NCBI GenBank assembly: GCA_965226825.1
Contig: CBDDED010000003.1
Location: 930,001-994,000 of the forward strand
Reading direction: 5' to 3'
Source of the DNA: Io17-Chloro-G2 sp965226825
GTDB lineage: Bacteria; Chloroflexota; Dehalococcoidia; Lucifugimonadales; UBA3495
Length of the DNA: 64,000 nt
Positions within the stretch are counted from its first letter, which is position 1. Every line of letters begins with the position of its first letter. Shown one piece after another: positions 17,870 to 26,684 of the stretch. The notes under the pieces are model-generated. The model did not search any database and was not told the DNA's origin. It worked only from the letters and a program-made list of their open reading frames with translations. Position numbers and translations under genes: made by a program.

Positions 17870-18263
17870 GTGCCACGGGAAATCCGGGCCTTTGCACCAC
17901 AGACCAGGAAGGATTAGCAGTTGGAACAGCTAGGTCAGTTTGAGGCCCATAGTCATTTAGATTTGGCTGTCTTTTGGCACGCCCAAGCCAAATGAAAACT
18001 ATCCACCCCGTTATAAGGATCCGGAAGGCGATGTTGTTTCGGCCGGACTTTCCCATGTGGTGCCACCACTTGGCTGCGATTAGATGGAGCACGATTACCG
18101 TCGGAATGACGACAAGCGCCGATACCAGTTCCCCCAAAGCCAGGATGCCTACGACGAAACCGACAGCGAGGTTGACAACCAGCGGCGGTATAACTCCTGT
18201 CAACCAGAAGTCCCGGCAGTTGATACGCCGCCTGCCACTCGAAACTCTAACGATAGCGGACAT
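17805..18263 (-). CDS. DUF805-like inner-membrane protein, 3' end probably overwritten
   Basis: The product starts MSAIVRVSSGRRRINCRDFW, matching the GRxxRxxFW entry of DUF805 proteins. Three hydrophobic segments follow (around residues 22-42, 45-65 and 80-95), with KWWHHMGKSGRNN between the second and third, as in the family's RLHDxGKSGW loop. After about residue 100 the frame runs antisense to the end of the transposase gene at 17869 and the translation loses character, so the natural C-terminus was probably lost when the transposase arrived. No clear RBS precedes the ATG at 18263; the N-terminus may also be affected. Confidence 0.5.
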   Translation of the reverse strand: MSAIVRVSSGRRRINCRDFWLTGVIPPLVVNLAVGFVVGILALGELVSALVVIPTVIVLHLIAAKWWHHMGKSGRNNIAFRILITGWIVFIWLGRAKRQPNLNDYGPQTDLAVPTANPSWSVVQRPGFPVAPRPWTCWLERSGPWACIPTLA

Positions 18264-18357
18264 GGTAACCCAAGTGCGGCTGGGATTGGGCTACTTCTAT
18301 TCCAATGGAAGCGTCGGGCCTATTTGTTTGGTTGAAGGCGCGTTGGAGTTTCTTGCC

Positions 18358-18834
18358 ATGTACACTTGGCATGTCACCGAGAATGTGGCGCCAAGACCAC
18401 GGTTCCTGCCTGGAACTTGCCCGCTTACCAACATCCACCAGTTGGACGAGGCCACGGGCCACCAAGAAAACACCATCGATCCCTGTCTCGGGAATTGCCC
18501 GTACTACCTAGGAAGCGCGCTCTTGTCTCAAGTCTGCGGGTCCACGGGCCAGGACGTAGTCTCTTCCTCGCTGCGGGAGTTGTGCCAGATGATCCGGGCA
18601 AGCCCCTACCCCGTAACCGAGGAAGCCATTTACCCGGTCTTTCTGTCCAATATTGCGGCGGGAAAGCAGCACGAGTTCCGGGACCTTTATCGCCCTCTCC
18701 ACGGGGGCTCAGTCCTAGACTCGCAGTACCGGGTTTCAGGTTCGGCGTATTCGTCCGCTCCGCCGTTCCTCTTCTTACCGTCCTGGGGGCCTGGGGCGCA
18801 GAGGAGAAAATCACTGTGCGTGAGCCCGTCATAG
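18358..18834 (+). CDS. Hypothetical protein of unknown family (158 aa)
   Basis: The ATG at 18358 has GGAG at 9 bases. Codon third positions are G/C-rich in this frame between about 18450 and 18750, supporting plus-strand coding. The product contains several Cys (GTCPLTN, DPCLGNCPYYLG, QVCGSTG, LCQMI) and a helical stretch TEEAIYPVFLSNIAAGKQHE. I do not recognise it. The last 40 or so residues look non-native, so the gene may be truncated or frameshifted near 18720. Confidence 0.35.
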   Translation: MYTWHVTENVAPRPRFLPGTCPLTNIHQLDEATGHQENTIDPCLGNCPYYLGSALLSQVCGSTGQDVVSSSLRELCQMIRASPYPVTEEAIYPVFLSNIAAGKQHEFRDLYRPLHGGSVLDSQYRVSGSAYSSAPPFLFLPSWGPGAQRRKSLCVSPS

Positions 18835-19597
18835 GCGATGTTGTTCCCTTGGCGCTGCACTCGACCGCATCGCCAGGTCCCGCAGGCCAACCACGGGGAC
18901 TCAGCCGCCCCCCCGTGTCGGCTCCCGGCCGTAGGGTCGGGCGCAGCGGGCTGTTCCCCGCCTTCTGACAGAACTTCAACCAGCGATTAGTCCTCGGGCC
19001 GCTCCGCCGAGGTTGAGGGAATTGGTGCTCCCCTAGACCAATACCAATATGGAGAGTTGCCTTGCCAAAGCCCACACATCGTCAGACCTCGGATATAATA
19101 AAAGGGTGTTCGTCAACAGATTCCATTCCACCCTCCCTGAGAGTTTCAGTCGCAAATCAGACCATTTCAGGCAGATTCACGCGATGCTAAACTGTGTCCC
19201 AGCGGTTGGGATAGGCGAACTTCCAGATATTCGATCAGTGCATTGTGGGGTAAATAGTGGGATTAATGACGCAAGAAGCGGTATTTCGTGCGTGATATTA
19301 AATCCTCGCACTCCCGCCACCAATGGCAGCTACGGAATCGTCCGGATCTATGGTCCTCCAACCGTGGTATAAACCGACTGGTTGCCTTTCACTTTCGGTC
19401 GCCAGCCACACAGAAATCCCCTAACCGTCTCCCAAGAAGAACCCCGGCACGCATTTTAGGCTCCCGCCAAATCGAGGCGGACCATTTCGCCGAGCGGAAT
19501 ATAGGCGTCCTTTGCAACAACCAGCGAAAGCTCTGATGTGCGCTCACCCACAAGAATGGGCTGTTGAGACCGGATTGTCCCGACTCGGAGGAGTCTG
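18835..19597. other. Stretch without a supported gene
   Basis: No recognisable protein, RNA gene or complete repeat. A TATAAT at 19093-19098 inside an A/T-rich patch could be a promoter -10 box, but nothing identifiable follows for 500 bases. Confidence 0.3.
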
Positions 19598-19978
19598 ATG
19601 GCGAAGGTCTACCTGGCTGCTCGATATTCGAGAAGGCTCGAGCTACAGGCTAAAATCCTCGATATTGAGTCCGCCGGGCACACCGTTGTTTCACGCTGGG
19701 TGTCGGGGTCCAATGATGGCCGGTCAGAGAGTTTCAGCGCCGTTCAGGACGAAAGCGATGTCAGACGGGCCGACGTGCTGATCTTGTTCACTGAGCAAGT
19801 CGGGTCCGGCGATCGCGGAAGCGGCGGACGGCACGTGGAGTTCGGTATCGCCCACGCCTTGGGTAAACAAACAATCGTGATTGGCCACCGGGAGAACGTT
19901 TTCCATTCGCTGCCTGGGGTCGTAATAGCCAAGGACTGGAAAGCGGCCATCAGCGCCATTGACGCGAGCGGTACATGA
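19598..19978 (+). CDS. Nucleoside 2-deoxyribosyltransferase-like protein (126 aa)
   Basis: The ATG at 19598 has a GGAGGAG RBS. The N-terminus KVYLAARYSRRLELQAKILD, the central DVRRADVLILFTEQVGSG and GGRHVEFGIAHALGKQTIVI match the Rossmann-like nucleoside 2-deoxyribosyltransferase fold, including the conserved RxxExG-type region (RHVEFG) that carries the catalytic Glu. Known members cleave or exchange the N-glycosidic bond of deoxynucleosides; many short homologues are untested and may act on other nucleotides. The gene stands alone. Its length is typical. Confidence 0.75.
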   Translation: MAKVYLAARYSRRLELQAKILDIESAGHTVVSRWVSGSNDGRSESFSAVQDESDVRRADVLILFTEQVGSGDRGSGGRHVEFGIAHALGKQTIVIGHRENVFHSLPGVVIAKDWKAAISAIDASGT

Positions 19979-20089
19979 GGCCGGGCCCTACCCCGCTCCC
20001 ATCAGCCGGTTGCCAGGATTGCGGCCGGACCGTCAGGCATTCCCCAATACCGTCAGGCGGGACCGCCGGTAGGTCACGAGCTTGGGCCG

Positions 20090-20647
20090 CTAAACCGGCA
20101 GCGCTTCCTCGGTGCGGTCGGAGGGAAGTTCAACACCGAAGGCGTTGATGTTGAACGCTAACATTGCGTAGCAACCCAAAAGGTTGGTTAGTTCAGTCAA
20201 GCCGAGCACCCCGAACTGCGCCACCGCGGCATCGAATGTTGTTTGGGTGACCTGGCGGGTCCGGAAAAACTCCCGGCCAAGGTTGACTACGGCCGCTTCG
20301 TCGGGTTCCAGACGAGGCAAATTTTTCTTGTCGCGTAGGGCATCCACAATCGCGTCCCTCAAGCCGGCTCTGCGGGCCAATGGGGCGTGGGCGTTCCAAA
20401 TGAACTGACAATCGTTCTCCCGGGCCGCTACCAGCATGCCAAGTTCCCGAACACGCGGCTCCAGGGATGTATCCGTCCGCAGGAATTGGGCCAAGCCCAA
20501 CACCCGCTCGGCAACCTCTGGGGCATTGAGCAGCACTGAGCCGGGACCTCCGGCGGGGATTCCGCCCCGGTCCTCCACCACATGATCGAAGGCGGGTTTT
20601 TGGTCATCCGGTATGCTTTCTCTGGTTACGGCGGGTACCCGGGCCAT
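20090..20647 (-). CDS. Carboxymuconolactone decarboxylase-family protein (185 aa)
   Basis: The start chosen is the ATG at 20647 (MARVPAVTRESIPDDQKPAF), with GGAGG just upstream; a longer frame begins at 20665. The AhpD/CMD helical core is clear: LEPRVRELGMLVAARENDCQ, FIWNAHAPLARRAG and LGLTELTNLLGCYAML. The usual redox CxxC of AhpD is absent; instead there is C-x-F-x4-H, common in the CMD branch of uncertain activity. Roles in the branch include decarboxylation and peroxide handling. It stands alone, divergent from the MFS gene. Confidence 0.8.
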   Translation of the reverse strand: MARVPAVTRESIPDDQKPAFDHVVEDRGGIPAGGPGSVLLNAPEVAERVLGLAQFLRTDTSLEPRVRELGMLVAARENDCQFIWNAHAPLARRAGLRDAIVDALRDKKNLPRLEPDEAAVVNLGREFFRTRQVTQTTFDAAVAQFGVLGLTELTNLLGCYAMLAFNINAFGVELPSDRTEEALPV

Positions 20648-20899
20648 CTCAACCTCCAATCCCAATGCGATTCATCTTTTTTTGCAATTTCCACGCCTAC
20701 TATACGACATCCGGAGACCAAATGCTCTGGATTGACCAGACACCCTTGAATTCCCCTTTGGCTTCTACGTCAACCGGCCATCCCTAGCAGACAAATCACC
20801 CGCGCTGCGGTACAGTCCTAACGAACCCAACTGAGTATCGGAACCGAGTTGTGCCGTGCCGAAAAAAACCCCCATTTTATGTAAACCTCCGGTTATTTC

Positions 20900-22129
20900 T
20901 TGAGTCTAGCAACCGCAATCCAACAGGCGGCCTACCCCCTGTCCATCTTCCGCCAACGCAGTTTCGCCATGCTCTGGTGCTCGATGACTTTTGTGGGCAT
21001 GGGCACCCAGATGGAAGCCGTGGTGTTGGGCTGGTTCATTCTGGAGCTGACCGACTCGCCGTTTCTGGTGGGGTTGATCGGCTCTGCCAGGATGGGGTTG
21101 AACTTCTTGGCCATTTTCGCCGGCGCGGCCGCCGACCGGCTGCCGCGGCAAAAACTGTTGGCCGCAGTGGAATGCATCATGGCGGTGCTGGGCCTCAGCA
21201 TGTTGCTGTTGATCGTCACCGGCCGTTTGGAGGTTTGGCACATATTCGCCATTACCGTCACCGGAGGGATGGTCCGGCTGTTTCAGATGCCCGCGGCCCA
21301 GTCCCTGGTTGCCGACACGGTGGGCGAGGACCGGATCTCCACCGGGGCAGCGCTGACCAACCTGGGCCGGAACATGACCACGGTTGTGGGTCCGCTGATC
21401 GGCGGAATCCTGTATGAAGCCGCCGGACCTGACGGCGCTTACATGGCGATTGCCATTCTGTACTTTTCGGGCGGTATCTCCGCCTTCGGCATCGGCGTTA
21501 CCCGGAGAAACCGCCGCATCGAGGGCGAGTCCATACTCCGGTCCGTCATCGATGGGTTCAAACATGCCATGGCCAACCAGGTGCTTTGGGCCCTCCTGTT
21601 ACTGGCCGTGATAATTAACTTCACGGGGTGGCCGCTGCATACCACTTTAATGCCCATATTCGCCCGGGACGTGCTGCACACGGGCGCGCCGGGCTTGGGT
21701 GTACTGATCTCCGCCTTTGGGATTGGCGCCATGCTGGGCTCTGTGGGCTGGGCGTCGGTAAGAAACATCAGATGGACGGGGAAACTTCTGGCCCTGACGG
21801 TAATCCTCTGGCACCTCAGCATGGTGGCCTTTGCCGCGTCCAGCTCCATTTATTGGTCATCGGCGATCCTCCTGTTCACCGGGGCATCATTCTCATCCAC
21901 ACAGGTCTTGATGCTTACTCTGCTGCTCAAAAACACCGCTTCCGAGTTCCGCGGGAGGGTCCTGGGTTTGCGTTCCATGGCGATCTATAGTTTTGCCTTT
22001 GGCAGCACGAATTCCGGAGCGATGGCCGGGTTTTGGGGCGCTCCCTGGGCCGCAAATATCAACGCCGCCATCGGAATATTCCTGGTTGTGATCCTGGTTG
22101 CTTTCACGCCCAAATTCCGTCAGGCCTAA
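20900..22129 (+). CDS. MFS transporter, EntS-like (409 aa)
   Basis: The protein has about 12 hydrophobic segments and the MFS_3/EntS layout: FRQRSFAMLWCSMTFVGMG at the first helix, GAAADRLPRQKLLA as the loop 2-3 motif, and GRNMTTVVGPLIGGILYEA in helix 5. Family members export siderophores, drugs or other small molecules by proton exchange; no substrate can be read from sequence. The start taken is TTG at 20900, with no clear RBS. The neighbours do not form an evident operon with it. Confidence 0.85.
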   Translation: MSLATAIQQAAYPLSIFRQRSFAMLWCSMTFVGMGTQMEAVVLGWFILELTDSPFLVGLIGSARMGLNFLAIFAGAAADRLPRQKLLAAVECIMAVLGLSMLLLIVTGRLEVWHIFAITVTGGMVRLFQMPAAQSLVADTVGEDRISTGAALTNLGRNMTTVVGPLIGGILYEAAGPDGAYMAIAILYFSGGISAFGIGVTRRNRRIEGESILRSVIDGFKHAMANQVLWALLLLAVIINFTGWPLHTTLMPIFARDVLHTGAPGLGVLISAFGIGAMLGSVGWASVRNIRWTGKLLALTVILWHLSMVAFAASSSIYWSSAILLFTGASFSSTQVLMLTLLLKNTASEFRGRVLGLRSMAIYSFAFGSTNSGAMAGFWGAPWAANINAAIGIFLVVILVAFTPKFRQA

Positions 22130-22148
22130 CCTCGCCGGTGCAGCCGGG

Positions 22149-22154
22149 TATAAT
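22149..22154 (+). promoter_or_regulatory. Candidate -10 box (TATAAT) upstream of the LLM gene
   Basis: A consensus TATAAT lies about 100 bases upstream of the LLM oxidoreductase start, just before the tandem repeats. No convincing -35 hexamer is present at the right distance. Confidence 0.3.
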
Positions 22155-22178
22155 GTGACCGCGGGCGAACCCATCCGC

Positions 22179-22240
22179 ACCCGGGGCCAATGACCGGGGC
22201 CCAATGCCACGCGGGTCCACTGCCACTCGGGCCTAATGCA
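22179..22240 (+). repeat. Four degenerate 14-16-bp tandem repeats in a leader
   Basis: Units start at 22179, 22193, 22209 and 22225: ACCCGGGGCCAATG, ACCGGGGCCCAATGCC, ACGCGGGTCCACTGCC, ACTCGGGCCTAATGCA. They end 12 bases before the LLM ATG, next to its RBS, and could be an operator array or a slippage product. Confidence 0.55.
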
Positions 22241-22252
22241 AGGAGTCTAGCT

Positions 22253-23200
22253 ATGAAAATAGGCATGTCGCTGACCACGAGCTACTCAATTCAAAGGGAC
22301 AGCAGAGAATTGGTGACCAGTCTGATTGAGCAAGTTGAGCTCATGGCCGGTTTGGGGTTCGACTCCCTTTCCCTAGGCGACCATCACCTGACCAACGACC
22401 ACTATATCCAGGTCCTGCCCACGATGTCGCGCATGGCGGGGATAAGCGGCGATATGCAACTGCTGCCGCTGTTCCTGTTGCCCTTTTACAATCCGGTGCT
22501 GCTGGCCGAGCAGGTGGCTACGCTGGATGTTATTACCGGGGGACGCACCGCGGTAATTTGCGGATTGGGCTATGACCCGGCGGCTTTTATTGCCTTCCAG
22601 ACCATCCAGCGAGTCCGGGTTCCCCGGTTCGTGGAGTCCTTTGAGATTATGCGCGCCCTCATGTCCGGCGACGACGTTACCTACCAGGGGCGGCACTACA
22701 CTATTAATCAGGGCATACGCATCAACCCCAAACCCTTGCAACAGCCGCTGCCCATGTGGATCGCCGCCGGAGCAGAGCCCGCAGTGCGCCGGGCCGCCAA
22801 GATAGCAGACGGATGGACGATTGTGCCCGGTTGGGGCCTGCCGTTGATAAAGGAGCGGCTCCAAACATACCGCAGCGCGTTGGCAGAGTTCGGCCGGCCC
22901 GAGGAGGCCAACGAGGTTGTCCTGAGGAGAGACATCCACTTGGCTCCCACGTCCGAATCGGCCAGCCGAGAAGCCGCAGTCCTATTCGAGCACGGCTATC
23001 GAGGCCAGAGCGCCGGTGACCTCCAACAATCCTTGGTTGTGGGTGGCCCGGCAGAGTGCACCGAATTGTTGGAGCAGTTTGAGGAACTGGGAATAAGCCG
23101 GGTCTTGTTCCGATGTGCACTGGACGAGAAGGAACAGGCGATGCAGACCATCCGGCTGCTGGGCGAAGAAGTAATTCCTCACTTCGCCCCAAAATCCTGA
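22253..23200 (+). CDS. LLM-class flavin-dependent oxidoreductase (315 aa)
   Basis: The ATG at 22253 follows AAGGAG at 7-8 bases; the longer frame from 22190 runs through the tandem repeats and is rejected. The TIM-barrel luciferase-like fold is evident from MKIGMSLTTSYSIQ, GFDSLSLGDHHLTND, VATLDVITGGRTAVICGLGY, QPLPMWIAAGAEPAVRRAAK and ADGWTIVPGW. Relatives use FMN or F420 to oxidise or monooxygenate organic substrates. LLM proteins are expanded in some Chloroflexota, where roles in breaking down recalcitrant organics have been proposed. Substrate unknown. A VOC gene follows 70 bases later and may be co-transcribed. Confidence 0.85.
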   Translation: MKIGMSLTTSYSIQRDSRELVTSLIEQVELMAGLGFDSLSLGDHHLTNDHYIQVLPTMSRMAGISGDMQLLPLFLLPFYNPVLLAEQVATLDVITGGRTAVICGLGYDPAAFIAFQTIQRVRVPRFVESFEIMRALMSGDDVTYQGRHYTINQGIRINPKPLQQPLPMWIAAGAEPAVRRAAKIADGWTIVPGWGLPLIKERLQTYRSALAEFGRPEEANEVVLRRDIHLAPTSESASREAAVLFEHGYRGQSAGDLQQSLVVGGPAECTELLEQFEELGISRVLFRCALDEKEQAMQTIRLLGEEVIPHFAPKS

Positions 23201-23270
23201 CGAAACCATTGCAGTCATTGATTTCTTAAGGCATCATTATGACAATCAGGCGGAACATGATGGGGGAGAA

Positions 23271-23648
23271 ATGCAACAAACGGTTTTGAAGACCACCGGC
23301 ATCGACCACACCGTCCTACACGTCAAGGACGTGGGAGTGTCCAAGCGGTTCTACACCGAGGTCCTCGGTATGACCGTGAACCACGAATCTTCATGGCAGG
23401 CGTTCCTCTGGTGCGGCAGCCAGCAGGTGGCCCTTTTCCAGGTAGGTGAGGATGTGGACATCAAACCCGGCGATGACCTGAACCACATGGCGCTCCGTTT
23501 GGACGCCGGGACTTACGACGAGGTCAAAGCCTACCTGGAGCAAAACGGGTGCCACGTTCACGGCCGCCCCGGCGATGATCGGTGCATCTACTTCGAAGAC
23601 CCCGACGGCCATCGCCTACAGCTTTTGTACCCCGGCGGTGGAGAATAG
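23271..23648 (+). CDS. VOC-family (glyoxalase/dioxygenase-fold) protein (125 aa)
   Basis: GGGGGAG precedes the ATG at 23271. The double beta-alpha-beta-beta-beta module is shown by GIDHTVLHVKDVGVSKRFYT, EVLGMTVNHE, LNHMALRLD and IYFEDPDGHRLQLLYP. Candidate metal ligands are His in DHTVLHV, His in LNHMAL and Glu in IYFEDPDG, as in metal-dependent VOC enzymes. Activities in the family range from glyoxalase to extradiol dioxygenase to antibiotic binding. Its position after an LLM oxidoreductase hints at catabolism of an organic substrate. Confidence 0.8.
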   Translation: MQQTVLKTTGIDHTVLHVKDVGVSKRFYTEVLGMTVNHESSWQAFLWCGSQQVALFQVGEDVDIKPGDDLNHMALRLDAGTYDEVKAYLEQNGCHVHGRPGDDRCIYFEDPDGHRLQLLYPGGGE

Positions 23649-23733
23649 GAGCGACACGCGGCCGGTCAATCACAATTCATCGGTTGGCCGTGCGGGGGTA
23701 TCACACAACCTCATTGCCAACCGGAACGCTGAG

Positions 23734-23773
23734 GCCGCCAACGGCGGCTTCTTGAGACGCTATGTGTCTCAAG
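23734..23773. repeat. Two adjacent perfect hairpins downstream of the VOC gene
   Basis: GCCGCC/GGCGGC (loop AAC) is followed at once by CTTGAGAC (23751-23758) and GTCTCAAG (23766-23773). They may stabilise or end the VOC transcript, though no T-run follows. Confidence 0.4.
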
Positions 23774-24042
23774 TTATTAGGCGATCCCCTAACCGCACCT
23801 CGTTCCCGGGCTTCGGGACGATTCTGATATCCGAATAGCGCCTCGTTCCAACCGAAACCACAATGCCGGCAAAATCTCCGAGTCCCAACCGCCGGCAAAC
23901 GATGACCGCGTCTCCAACCAATGCCGCTAAGATGTAGCATAGGCAAGTCGGCTATGGCATCAATCGTGAGAGTCGCCCCCTCTCCCGTCATTATTATGAA
24001 AAGGCTATTTTCATCCTCACGGGTGGCTTTAAACAAGCCATC

Positions 24043-24283
24043 CGTCATTCTCGCCGCAGCGGGAATCCAGAGCCCTTTCCCACATCCAACCAGGCGAGGG
24101 TGTGCTGGTAATCCTTGTGGGCGCCACCCCCACCATTCTCATCGCGCCGGAAATTAAGGACTTCCGTATCAGGAACCAGATTCGCCCGCACGGACCGACG
24201 CTGCACTCCGGGCCATTCCTACGTTCTTGCACTTGGTTGAACGACGAAAAGGGTTCTGGATTCCCGCTGCGGCGAGAATGACG
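24043..24283. repeat. Inverted pair of REP-like hairpin repeats (33-bp arms, 241 bp)
   Basis: The left arm at 24043-24075 begins CGTCATTCTCGCCGCAGCGG and ends ATCCAGAGCCC. The right arm at 24251-24283 is its reverse complement with one mismatch. Each arm is itself a hairpin (ATTCTCGC/GCGGGAAT). The interior has no gene. It resembles a BIME or MITE. The same core occurs four times at 60972-61173. Confidence 0.7.
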
Positions 24284-24373
24284 TTTAAAATTGAAAAGGC
24301 CCGGTCCGGTTGCCCGCTGGATGCACGTCTGCTACTCTTAGGCCCTGCCAAAACCGGGGGATGAGACGGCGCA

Positions 24374-25129
24374 TTGCCTGACAACCATGTGGCCACTGCT
24401 TCGATATTTGCCACCTGCATCGTTGACCAGCTTTTCCCACAGGTTGGGGTCAGCGTGGTGCGGGTTCTGAGACGCCTTGGTGTCCAGGTCGAGTTCCCCT
24501 TGGACCAGACCTGCTGCGGCCAACCCCTGTACAATTCCGGCTTCAACGCTCCGGCCCGCCGCTTGGCTGAACGGGTGCTGCGGTCGTTCGACGGGGCGGA
24601 ATATGTGGTCGCGCCATCAGGCTCCTGTGCCGCGATGTTGCGCGTGTTTTACCTGGACCTGTTCCAGGATGATCCCGAGCTTCACGAAGCGGCCAAGCGG
24701 TTTTCCGCCAAAGTGTATGAATTCTCCCAGTTCCTGGTTCAGGTGATGGGCGTCGAAGATGTCGGAGCGGCCCTGCAGACCTCCGCAACCTACCATCCCA
24801 GTTGCCATCTGCTGCGGGAGATGGAGGTGCGGGAAGAGCCCGTCAAGCTGCTGGAGCACGTGTCGAAGCTGAACTTGGTGAGCCTTCCCGAAGCTGAGAC
24901 CTGTTGCGGATTCGGCGGCACATTCTCGATAAAATACCCGCACATTTCAGAGGGCATGCTGGCCGACAAGGTTGCCAACGTGGCCGCCAGCGGCGCCGAA
25001 ACGCTGGTTTCCTGCGACATGGGCTGCTTGATGCACATCGACGGAGCCCTGCGCCGCCAGTTTCCCGACATCCAGTCCCGGCATCTGGCCCAAGTCCTGG
25101 ATACCAGGATGGATTCCGCCAATAATTGA
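24374..25129 (+). CDS. lutA: LutA-like Fe-S protein of lactate oxidation (251 aa)
   Basis: Two CCG (cysteine-rich) domains are visible: FATCIVDQLFPQVG, FPLDQTCCGQPLYNSG and APSGSCAAM in the first, then TYHPSCHLLREM, AETCCGFGGTFS and SCDMGCLMHIDGAL in the second. In Bacillus-type LutABC this subunit, with LutB and LutC, oxidises L-lactate to pyruvate; related sets also serve glycolate and other hydroxy acids. The start is TTG at 24374. It is followed by lutB-like and lutC-like genes in the same direction, so the three form an operon. The length matches LutA. Confidence 0.85.
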   Translation: MPDNHVATASIFATCIVDQLFPQVGVSVVRVLRRLGVQVEFPLDQTCCGQPLYNSGFNAPARRLAERVLRSFDGAEYVVAPSGSCAAMLRVFYLDLFQDDPELHEAAKRFSAKVYEFSQFLVQVMGVEDVGAALQTSATYHPSCHLLREMEVREEPVKLLEHVSKLNLVSLPEAETCCGFGGTFSIKYPHISEGMLADKVANVAASGAETLVSCDMGCLMHIDGALRRQFPDIQSRHLAQVLDTRMDSANN

Positions 25130-25192
25130 CGGTCAGACCTACGTATCCAGCGTAAACCCGGCGCCCCAACCCTCGCGTTAGGATAATCGCCC

Positions 25193-26683
25193 GTGGCAGA
25201 TGTAAAAACCCAGGACTTTTTCGCCGCGTCCCAGGCGTCCGTTCTCGACCCCGTCCTCCGCCGCGCCCTGGTCAAAGTCGGGACCGGCTTCGACGGTTCC
25301 CGGCGCGACGCCATCCAGGAAATTACTCCCCAGCGGTGGGAGGAGTGGCGGGATGAGGCCCGGCGAATCAAGGCCCACACCATGGACCACCTCGACTACT
25401 ACCTCGACTTGCTGGAGCAGAACGTGGCCAAAGCAGGCGGGCAGGTGCATTTCGCCGCCGACGCCGCCCAGGCCAACGCTATCGTGGCCGACATTGCCCA
25501 GTCCCGGGGAGTCAAAGTCGTTACCAAAAGCAAGTCGATGGTGTCGGAAGAGCTTTCCCTCAACCCGGTCCTGGAATCGGTGGGAGTGGACGTCTTCGAA
25601 ACCGACTTGGGGGAGTACATAATTCAGCTCGCCGGTGAAACTCCCTCGCATTTGGTGGCGCCAGCCCTGCACAAGACCAAGGAGCAGGTATCCCAACTAT
25701 TTTATGACAAGCTTGGCCTGCCCTACCTGGAAAGCATCGAGGACCTGGCCCGGGCCGCCCGAGAGGTTCTGCGGCAAAAATTCCTGGACGCCGACATGGG
25801 TATCAGCGGCGCTAACTTTCTGGTCGCGGAAACCGGAACGTTGGTGATCATCACCAATGAGGGCAACGGCCGGCTATGTACCTCAGCCCCCAGGATACAC
25901 GTAGGCATCACCGGCATGGAAAAGGTCATCCCGTCCCTGCGAGACCTGGCGGTTTTCCTGCGGCTGTTGCCGCGGTCGGCCACGGGGCAACGCATCAGTA
26001 GCTACGTCTCCATGGTAACCGGTCCCCGGCGCGCCAGCGACGAAGACGGTCCAGAGGAGTTCCACCTGGTGCTGGTGGACAACGGGCGGTCAACCATGTT
26101 GGCCGATCCGGAGTTGCGGGAGGCCCTGTACTGCATCCGCTGCGGCGCCTGCCTCAACATTTGCCCCGTCTACAAAAAGGTGGGCGGCCACGCCTACGGT
26201 TGGGTCTACCCTGGCCCAATAGGAGCAGTGGTTTCTCCATCTCTGGTAGGATTGAAGCAGGCTGCGGCGTTGCCCCAGGCTTCCAGTTTGTGCGGGGCCT
26301 GCCGGGAGGCGTGTCCGGTAAAAATCAACATCCCCAGGATGCTGCTCCACCTGCGGAACGGGTTGGCGGAAAGCCCGGACACGCAGGTCAAGGCGGCATC
26401 GGACAGCGCCACCCTGTTGGCTCGTGGATACGCCTGGATTATGAGCCATCCGGCCTGGTTGAGGTTCGCCCACCGGGCCGCCCGGACAATGCAGAAACCG
26501 ATGTTGCTTCTTCCGTTTTCTCCCCTGGTAAAGGGCAAATCCGGAATCGGCAAGGCGCGGCTTCCCTTGCTGTCCCAATGGACTCGGTCCAAAGACCTGC
26601 CTCTCCTTCCTCCTCGAACCTTCCACGAGATATGGAAGAAGGAGCTGTCCAAGACCCCGCCGTCTCCGCCTGTTGGGGATTGA
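25193..26683 (+). CDS. lutB: LutB-like iron-sulfur protein with LUD domain (496 aa)
   Basis: The N-terminal two thirds are the LUD domain: RIKAHTMDHLDYYLDLLEQN, KSMVSEELSLN, GISGANFLVAETGTLVIITN and PRIHVGITGMEKVIP. A ferredoxin-like module follows with CIRCGACLNICPVYKKVGG and SLCGACREACPVKINIP, giving ligands for two [4Fe-4S] clusters. A LutB C-terminal domain closes the protein. The start is GTG at 25193. It lies 63 bases after lutA and slightly overlaps or abuts lutC. The function expected from the family is electron transfer and catalysis in lactate or hydroxy-acid oxidation. Confidence 0.88.
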   Translation: MADVKTQDFFAASQASVLDPVLRRALVKVGTGFDGSRRDAIQEITPQRWEEWRDEARRIKAHTMDHLDYYLDLLEQNVAKAGGQVHFAADAAQANAIVADIAQSRGVKVVTKSKSMVSEELSLNPVLESVGVDVFETDLGEYIIQLAGETPSHLVAPALHKTKEQVSQLFYDKLGLPYLESIEDLARAAREVLRQKFLDADMGISGANFLVAETGTLVIITNEGNGRLCTSAPRIHVGITGMEKVIPSLRDLAVFLRLLPRSATGQRISSYVSMVTGPRRASDEDGPEEFHLVLVDNGRSTMLADPELREALYCIRCGACLNICPVYKKVGGHAYGWVYPGPIGAVVSPSLVGLKQAAALPQASSLCGACREACPVKINIPRMLLHLRNGLAESPDTQVKAASDSATLLARGYAWIMSHPAWLRFAHRAARTMQKPMLLLPFSPLVKGKSGIGKARLPLLSQWTRSKDLPLLPPRTFHEIWKKELSKTPPSPPVGD

Positions 26684-26684
26684 C

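Noticed and set aside
18425..19075. 216-codon minus-strand frame rich in Arg, Pro and Gly
   Set aside because: Composition of an antisense frame, no family resemblance, and a better plus-strand candidate exists at 18358-18834.
22357..22374. GGTTCGACTCC, resembling a tRNA T-arm
   Set aside because: It lies inside the LLM oxidoreductase coding sequence, with no acceptor stem or anticodon arm around it.
23701..24048. 115-codon minus-strand frame between the VOC gene and lutA
   Set aside because: It crosses hairpin repeats, has no RBS and shows no recognisable family.
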